The notes beneath the pieces were generated by a model. The model did no database searches and was not told the origin of the DNA. It saw only the letters and a program-made list of their open reading frames with translations. Below are positions 14,390-19,020 of a stretch of 19,020 nucleotides of DNA, piece after piece. The number at the start of each line of letters is the position of its first letter. Positions within the stretch are counted from its first letter, which is position 1. The position numbers and the translations under genes are program-made. The stretch covers positions 13,835 to 32,854 of the forward strand of contig DCBH01000088.1 of NCBI GenBank assembly GCA_002313415.1. Direction: 5' to 3'. The stretch comes from Flavobacteriales bacterium UBA1112. Lineage in GTDB: Bacteria; Bacteroidota; Bacteroidia; Flavobacteriales_D; Sanyastnellaceae.

Positions 14390-15361
14390 TCAGAACAACC
14401 TCTGGACCAGATCACCACCCGTAATGTCTATGGTCACCCCAGAGACTGGCTCCACGTTTTTAAATACCCCTCCTGCAAGGTGAAAGGTGACATCTCGATC
14501 TCCAAACGTTCGTAAAATTCGATCGACATAGGCCTGAGCTTGATGGTCTGCAGGGGCAGTCGTGCAATATGTGACGAAGGACACCTTGGGAAATTGTGTT
14601 GCCACCCCTGGTAGGTCTTCAAAAGGGACACTCTGCCCAAGAAGCACGGATTTTCGACCGTGTTCCCGACAAAGCTGATGCAGGAAAAGCAAGGAGATGT
14701 CATGAATTTCTCGCTCCGGCAGATACAGAATCAACACTGTATCGTCATCAGAGACCTCTGGGATTTGTGCTTTGTGAATCTGCGCATAGAGCATTTGACG
14801 AAGCAGATTGCTCATGAAGTGCTCATTTGCGGGGCAAATCGCATTGGTCAACCACAATACACCTACGTCCGCCAGAAAAGGCAGACAAACACTCACAACT
14901 GTCGCTCCAAAACCAATGCGTTCAATACACTCATCCATGGTTTCACGAAACAGCTGTTCATCGTAAGACATCATGGACACCTTCAACTTTTGTTGAGCCA
15001 CGAGCTCATCTGCGATGTCCACGCCTTTCGGCGCATCTGTGATGGAGGTGACCAATTGGGCATTGGACATGGCTGCCACCTTGGATATTCTCATGCCGCG
15101 CTCGAGCAAAAGACTGACATTCAACAAGCGCTTCAAATCCTCGCCAGAGTAGGTACGAATGTTTGTGTCTGAGCGTGAAGGGTTCAACAATTGGTATCGT
15201 TGTTCCCAAGCCCGAATGGTGTGTGCCTTGACTCCTGAGAGATTTTCGAGGTCCTTTATTGAAAACTCTTGTTTCACGCCGCTCTCTTGATGATTGTGAG
15301 GTGTTCCAATCCAATCAACACCTGAACGGTTGTTTTGGTTCACATCATAAGTTTGCGTCAT
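14390..15361 (-). CDS. MerR-family regulator with cobalamin-binding domain (CarH/LitR-like)
   Basis: This 323-residue regulator has a MerR winged helix at about 32-100 (FSIKDLENLSGVKAHTIRAWEQRY, then R-YSGEDLKRLL). A helical-bundle cap follows at about 130-200, with Trp170 followed nine residues later by Glu180-His181 (the W-x9-EH signature of CarH adenosylcobalamin pockets). A Rossmann-type B12 domain (205-323) has LPEREIHDIS. His220 of this ExHxxS motif matches the lower axial ligand, but the usual Gly of ExHxxG is Ser223. Such proteins repress in the dark with adenosylcobalamin and release DNA in light. The ATG at 15361 overlaps the divergent GlmU-family ATG at CATG; a GTG at 15277 (preceded by AGAGAG) is an alternative start nearer the HTH. 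The repeats downstream may be its operator. Confidence 0.9.
   Translation of the reverse strand: MTQTYDVNQNNRSGVDWIGTPHNHQESGVKQEFSIKDLENLSGVKAHTIRAWEQRYQLLNPSRSDTNIRTYSGEDLKRLLNVSLLLERGMRISKVAAMSNAQLVTSITDAPKGVDIADELVAQQKLKVSMMSYDEQLFRETMDECIERIGFGATVVSVCLPFLADVGVLWLTNAICPANEHFMSNLLRQMLYAQIHKAQIPEVSDDDTVLILYLPEREIHDISLLFLHQLCREHGRKSVLLGQSVPFEDLPGVATQFPKVSFVTYCTTAPADHQAQAYVDRILRTFGDRDVTFHLAGGVFKNVEPVSGVTIDITGGDLVQRLF
15348..15355 (+). promoter_or_regulatory. Candidate -7 box TAAGTTTG of the GlmU-family gene
   Basis: TAAGTTTG matches TAnnTTTG exactly and ends 4 bases before the ATG at 15360, predicting a leaderless transcript. The box lies inside the first codons of the MerR gene on the other strand. 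Confidence 0.4.
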
Positions 15362-16472
15362 GGCTGCATCCTTTTTTCTTGAGACATCCCTCTCTCCTGA
15401 CCTCTACCCTTTCAATGTTTTGCGCAGTGAACACGCTTTGCACTTCGGGGTTCGATCCATTGCAAATCAATGGAAAGATATCCTGCAAGTCAAACCAAAT
15501 ACAATGATTCACCCTCGACTTTTGCCGACCGCAGCGAACGTCGACATGGTCTTGGGTCTTAAAAACAACCAATCTTGGACCCATCTTGAAGTTCGGGTGG
15601 CTCAATGCGGTCGCGGCAATGCATCGTTGGAGAGCACAACTACACCTGACCTCTTGAAGGAAGCATCCTTGATATTCGAACGTGTAGAAGAGGGGCTTCT
15701 TGGCGACTTAGAAAGACTCAAATTGGCATGGCGCCTGCGCACTTTGGAAGAGGACGAAAGAAAGGCATGGAGGGAATCGGGGGTCGTTGTGCACGGCCCC
15801 ATGAACCACATTCATCTCGCTCCTGGTGCAGTGTTGCGCGATGTATCCTTGAATTGTGAAGAAGGTGACATTGTCATCGGTCCAGGAGCAGAAATTATGG
15901 AGGGCTGCAGAATTCGAGGCCCTTTTGCCATAGGGGAAAAAAGTGTACTTCGCATGGGGACCCTTGTTTACGGCCCCACCACAATTGGCAGTTACTGCAA
16001 AATTGGCGGGGAGTTGAGTAACGTGGTCATTCACGATTACAGCAACAAGGCACATGGTGGGTTTCTAGGCAATTCCGTTTTAGGGTCGTGGTGCAATTTG
16101 GGTGCAGAGACCTCGTGCAGCAATTTGAAAAATACGTACGGTGAAATCGCACAGTGGTCTGAATTAGATGGGGCTTTCCAAGGACGCGGACGAACTTTTT
16201 GTGGTCTTTTCATGGGAGATCACAGCAAGTCCGCAATTCACACGTCCTTCAACACAGCTTCCGTGGTTGGGGCGATGTGCAATGTCTTCGGTTCGAACAT
16301 GCCGCCAAGGCACCTGCCCTCCTTCTCTTGGGGCATCGGGGGTGACGTGCACGATGTGGAACGCGGCCTCTCGACGGCGAGAAAAGTGATGTCCCGCCGA
16401 GATGTGACGTTGTCCAGTGAGGAAGAAACGCGAATCCGTGAAGCTTTTGCCCGTCGCGTAGGCGCAGTCTAA
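15360..16472 (+). CDS. GlmU-family sugar nucleotidyltransferase/acyltransferase-like protein
   Basis: This 370-residue protein is of the Bacteroidota 'GlmU family'. Instead of a classical pyrophosphorylase domain it has a shortened N-terminal part (FFLETSLSPDLYPFNVLRSEHALHFGVRSI, 5-34), matching the family's 'LFDD..r..LLPLTFTRPvaelR.GilTI' beginning in pattern though quite diverged. A left-handed beta-helix of hexapeptide repeats follows at about 145-320 (HLAPGAVLRDVSL, IVIGPGAEIMEGC, YGPTTIGSYCKIGG, NKAHGGFLGNSVLGSWCNLGAETSCSNLKN). The helix suggests acyl- or acetyltransferase or trimer formation in UDP-GlcNAc or cell-envelope sugar metabolism. The start is firm: only three residues precede the first strand. 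It overlaps the divergent MerR start. It precedes lon by 134 bp on the same strand. Confidence 0.85.
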   Translation: MAASFFLETSLSPDLYPFNVLRSEHALHFGVRSIANQWKDILQVKPNTMIHPRLLPTAANVDMVLGLKNNQSWTHLEVRVAQCGRGNASLESTTTPDLLKEASLIFERVEEGLLGDLERLKLAWRLRTLEEDERKAWRESGVVVHGPMNHIHLAPGAVLRDVSLNCEEGDIVIGPGAEIMEGCRIRGPFAIGEKSVLRMGTLVYGPTTIGSYCKIGGELSNVVIHDYSNKAHGGFLGNSVLGSWCNLGAETSCSNLKNTYGEIAQWSELDGAFQGRGRTFCGLFMGDHSKSAIHTSFNTASVVGAMCNVFGSNMPPRHLPSFSWGIGGDVHDVERGLSTARKVMSRRDVTLSSEEETRIREAFARRVGAV

Positions 16473-16606
16473 ACCTGACAACCTGTCGCATGCTCTGACG
16501 AATTTGAGGTGGAGTGTGCAACGAAATGGACAGGATGACGTTTGTTTTGGCAGAGCATTGTACTTATCCCTCTTTTGGCACGTGCTTTGACCAAAGAGAA
16601 ATCAAA
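16473..16606. promoter_or_regulatory. Upstream region of lon with start-proximal hairpin
   Basis: In these 134 bp an inverted repeat CTCTTTTGG (16570-16578) / CCAAAGAG (16591-16598) can form an 8-bp stem with one bulged T and a 12-base loop. Its right arm includes the only purine-rich, Shine-Dalgarno-like stretch, 8 bases before the lon ATG. No perfect TAnnTTTG box is evident. Confidence 0.35.
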
Positions 16607-19020
16607 ATGAAGAAGGCCATGCGACTGAGTGACATTCAAGACCAAGATTTCATTCCAATTCTGACGGAGGAGGACGAGCACGCGATGCAGGAAAAAGATA
16701 TTCCTGAAGTCCTTCCATTGTTGTCCTTGAGAAATACTGTTCTTTTTCCAGGTGTTGTCATCCCAATTAGCGTAGGGCGCGATCGCAGCGTTCGATTGAT
16801 TCGCGAGTCCAACAAATCTGAGGCCCTCATCGGGGTAGTAAGCCAGAAAGAAGACGACACCGAAGTTCCCGGGCCAAATGACTTGAACAAAGTTGGAACC
16901 GTGGCGCGCATCCTGAAAATGCTCAAAATGCCAGATGGAACCAACACGGTCATTTTGCAAGGCCAACAAAAATTTCGTTGGTCAGAGGTAATCCAAGAAG
17001 AACCCTACCACAAAGCCAAGGTCGAGTCTTATGGCGGTGTGGACGAGCCTCTACCCGAAAAAGAAGGACAAGCCATGATGGAAAGTTTGCGCGATTTGTC
17101 GGCCGAACTCATCGAAATGAACCCCAACATTCCCACGGAAGCAGCTGAAGCAATCAAAGGGATCGATCGATTGGGATTCTTGGTAAATTTTATAGGCAGC
17201 AACATGCAAGTCGAGGTTGAGGACAAGCAGGGAATCCTCGAGGAAGTCAATCTGCGTGAGCGAGCCCAAAAAGTCCTCGAATTGCTCCACAAAGAGAAAC
17301 AAATGCTTTCTCTCAAGCAAGACATTCAACGCAAGGTTAAAACAGACCTTGACCAACAACAACGGGAGTTCTTTCTGCATCAGCAGATGAAGACCATCCA
17401 AGATGAGTTGGGTGCAAACCCGCTCAAGGAAGAAATCCTCGAGAAGCGCGCAAAAGCGGCTACAAAGGATTGGCCCGACCACGCCAAGGATGCGTTTGAC
17501 AAAGAAATAGGGAAGCTCGAGCGGATGAATCCACAAGCCAGCGAGTACAGCGTTCAGGCCAACTACCTAGATACTCTGCTGGACTTGCCGTGGAACGAAA
17601 TGTCCCAGGACAACTTCGACTTGAATCACGCCCAAGCGATCTTGGACCAAGACCACTATGGATTGGAAAAAGTGAAAGAACGCATCATTGAGCATCTCGC
17701 AGTGCTCAAAATCAAAGGGGATTTAAAGGCACCTATTCTTTGTCTCTATGGCCCGCCTGGCGTAGGTAAAACATCACTTGGCCGAAGCATTGCGGAGGCT
17801 CTGGGTCGAAAATACGTCCGCATGAGTCTTGGAGGGCTTCGCGACGAAGCGGAAATCCGTGGTCATCGAAAGACGTACATCGGCGCCATGCCAGGACGCG
17901 TGCTGCAAAACATCAAAAAGTGTGGTACGAGTAATCCTCTTTTTGTTTTGGATGAAATCGACAAACTCGGCCGAGACCACCATGGAGACCCCTCTTCTGC
18001 CCTGCTCGAGGTTCTTGATCCGGAACAAAACCATACGTTTCACGACAATTATCTCGATTTGGACTACGACCTAAGTAAGGTCATGTTCCTCGCCACTTGC
18101 AACGACCTCAGCACCATTCAACCCGCATTGCGGGACCGCATGGAAATCATCGATGTGAGTGGGTACACGCTGGAAGAAAAAGTCCAAATCGGCAAGCGTC
18201 ACTTGCTGCCCAAACACCTCAATGAGTCGGGCTTGGCCAAAACCCATCTGAAAGTACCCGTGGCCACCATTCAGTCCGTTGTCGAGCAATACACCAATGA
18301 AAGTGGTGTTCGCGGTCTGGACAAAAGACTCGCCAAAATTGTGCGTCACCGCGCCAAACAATTGGCTCTCGAGGAAGTGCACAACATCGAAGTTGCCTCG
18401 GATGAATTGCACGACATCTTGGGCATCGCACACGAAAAGGACCGCTATGAGGGCAACGAGGTAGCAGGGGTGGTGACTGGGTTGGCGTGGACGCCTCGGG
18501 GGGGTGACATCTTATTCATCGAATCTTCACTGACACCGGGCAAAGGAAAACTGACTTTGACTGGCAATCTTGGAGAGGTGATGAAAGAATCTGCCATCAT
18601 CGCTCTCCAACATCTCAAGGCTCATGCGGATTGGCTTGGTTTGACACCGGAGGTCTTTGACCAATGGAACACTCACATCCACGTGCCCCAAGGTGCCATT
18701 CCAAAAGACGGCCCAAGTGCAGGCATCACCATGCTGACAGCATTGGCAAGTGCATTCACCCAACGGAAGGTGAGGAAGTTCTTGGCGATGAGTGGCGAAA
18801 TTACACTGAGAGGCCAGGTGCTTCCAGTGGGCGGCATCAAAGAGAAAATTTTGGCTGCCAAACGAGCCGGAATCAAAGAAATCATTCTTTGTAAACGCAA
18901 CATGAAAGACGTGGAGGACATCAATCCGCGCTACATCAAGGGTCTGACCTTTACCTACGTTTCCCACATGCGGGAAGTAGTCGACCGGGCGCTGTTAGGA
19001 CAACACGTGGAACGTCCTTT
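16607..19020 (+). CDS. lon: ATP-dependent protease Lon (3' end beyond window)
   Basis: Some 804 residues of the cytoplasmic AAA+ serine protease are present, running off the right edge; the family is about 800-820 residues in Bacteroidota, so little is missing. The N-domain starts LPLLSLRNTVLFPGVVIPI (36-54). The ATPase has Walker A GPPGVGKT (382-389), Walker B LDEID (448-452) and GLRDEAEIRGHRKTYIGAMPGR. The protease domain has PKDGPSAG with catalytic Ser704 and GGIKEK with catalytic Lys747. Lon degrades misfolded and regulatory proteins and is heat-inducible in many bacteria. The ATG at 16607 gives an N-terminal extension before LonN typical of Bacteroidota; an in-frame ATG lies at 16619. 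A start-proximal hairpin precedes it. Confidence 0.96.
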   Translation, partial: MKKAMRLSDIQDQDFIPILTEEDEHAMQEKDIPEVLPLLSLRNTVLFPGVVIPISVGRDRSVRLIRESNKSEALIGVVSQKEDDTEVPGPNDLNKVGTVARILKMLKMPDGTNTVILQGQQKFRWSEVIQEEPYHKAKVESYGGVDEPLPEKEGQAMMESLRDLSAELIEMNPNIPTEAAEAIKGIDRLGFLVNFIGSNMQVEVEDKQGILEEVNLRERAQKVLELLHKEKQMLSLKQDIQRKVKTDLDQQQREFFLHQQMKTIQDELGANPLKEEILEKRAKAATKDWPDHAKDAFDKEIGKLERMNPQASEYSVQANYLDTLLDLPWNEMSQDNFDLNHAQAILDQDHYGLEKVKERIIEHLAVLKIKGDLKAPILCLYGPPGVGKTSLGRSIAEALGRKYVRMSLGGLRDEAEIRGHRKTYIGAMPGRVLQNIKKCGTSNPLFVLDEIDKLGRDHHGDPSSALLEVLDPEQNHTFHDNYLDLDYDLSKVMFLATCNDLSTIQPALRDRMEIIDVSGYTLEEKVQIGKRHLLPKHLNESGLAKTHLKVPVATIQSVVEQYTNESGVRGLDKRLAKIVRHRAKQLALEEVHNIEVASDELHDILGIAHEKDRYEGNEVAGVVTGLAWTPRGGDILFIESSLTPGKGKLTLTGNLGEVMKESAIIALQHLKAHADWLGLTPEVFDQWNTHIHVPQGAIPKDGPSAGITMLTALASAFTQRKVRKFLAMSGEITLRGQVLPVGGIKEKILAAKRAGIKEIILCKRNMKDVEDINPRYIKGLTFTYVSHMREVVDRALLGQHVERP

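Noticed and set aside
14660..15172. Plus-strand frame of 170 codons antisense to the MerR-B12 gene
   Set aside because: It is a shadow of a gene with clear domains, with unnatural composition rich in His and Gln.
1..19020. CRISPR array, IS element, phage genes, tRNA or rRNA, defence island
   Set aside because: No regularly spaced repeats, transposase or integrase motifs, tRNA-like cloverleafs or known defence domains were seen on either strand.

Overview
The window looks like chromosomal DNA of a Bacteroidota bacterium, most likely of the Flavobacteriales/Cryomorphaceae type. The evidence is: a secreted protein ending in a type IX secretion (type B, gliding-motility-like) sorting domain; a Bacteroidota-type GlmU-family protein; a DUF4920 lipoprotein; a MerR regulator with a cobalamin-binding domain; an ABC ATPase with the LSDGQ signature; FucP/GluP-type sugar transport; and promoter boxes of the TAnnTTTG type with little Shine-Dalgarno sequence. 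I see no phage, IS element, CRISPR array, tRNA or rRNA. This is mostly compactly packed core genome, with a few less ordinary spots.

Region 1 (1-3251, minus strand) holds the membrane N-terminus of a metallophosphoesterase, cut by the window edge, and a three-gene FecBCD/BtuFCD-like ABC importer (lipoprotein binding protein, permease, ATPase). The importer genes are translationally coupled by ATGA overlaps. Region 2 (3288-6818, plus strand) is divergent from it. It holds a methylcrotonyl-CoA-carboxylase-type beta subunit, a ChaN-like haem/iron protein, a DUF4920 lipoprotein and a lipoprotein with a CxxCH haem-attachment motif. The last three suggest envelope metal or haem handling beside the importer.

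Region 3 (6833-9707) has a HEAT-like hypothetical gene overlapped by a NUDIX CoA-pyrophosphatase gene on the minus strand. Divergent from these are aat (leucyl/phenylalanyl-tRNA-protein transferase), a protein that resembles a small lysophospholipid acyltransferase but lacks its catalytic motifs, and a small winged-helix-like protein followed by a strong bidirectional terminator. Region 4 (9826-13661, minus) has a 49-residue protein, a sugar MFS transporter, and a 740-residue choice-of-anchor-L/PKD/T9SS secreted protein. Region 5 (13721-15361, minus) has an ECF-type sigma factor and a CarH/LitR-like MerR-B12 regulator. The gap between those two contains repeats with about 11-bp periodicity that look like a CarH-type operator. 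Region 6 (15360-19020, plus) has the GlmU-family protein, whose start codon overlaps the divergent MerR start at a CATG, and lon, cut by the right edge.

The most interesting signals are the operator-like repeat array between the B12 photoreceptor-type regulator and the sigma factor, and a recurring arrangement in which a TAnnTTTG-like box ends 4-5 bases before an ATG, suggesting leaderless mRNAs at tightly packed divergent gene pairs. Others are the catalytically stripped acyltransferase-like protein and the 49-residue minus-strand gene. I did not find a clear-cut new defence or mobile system.
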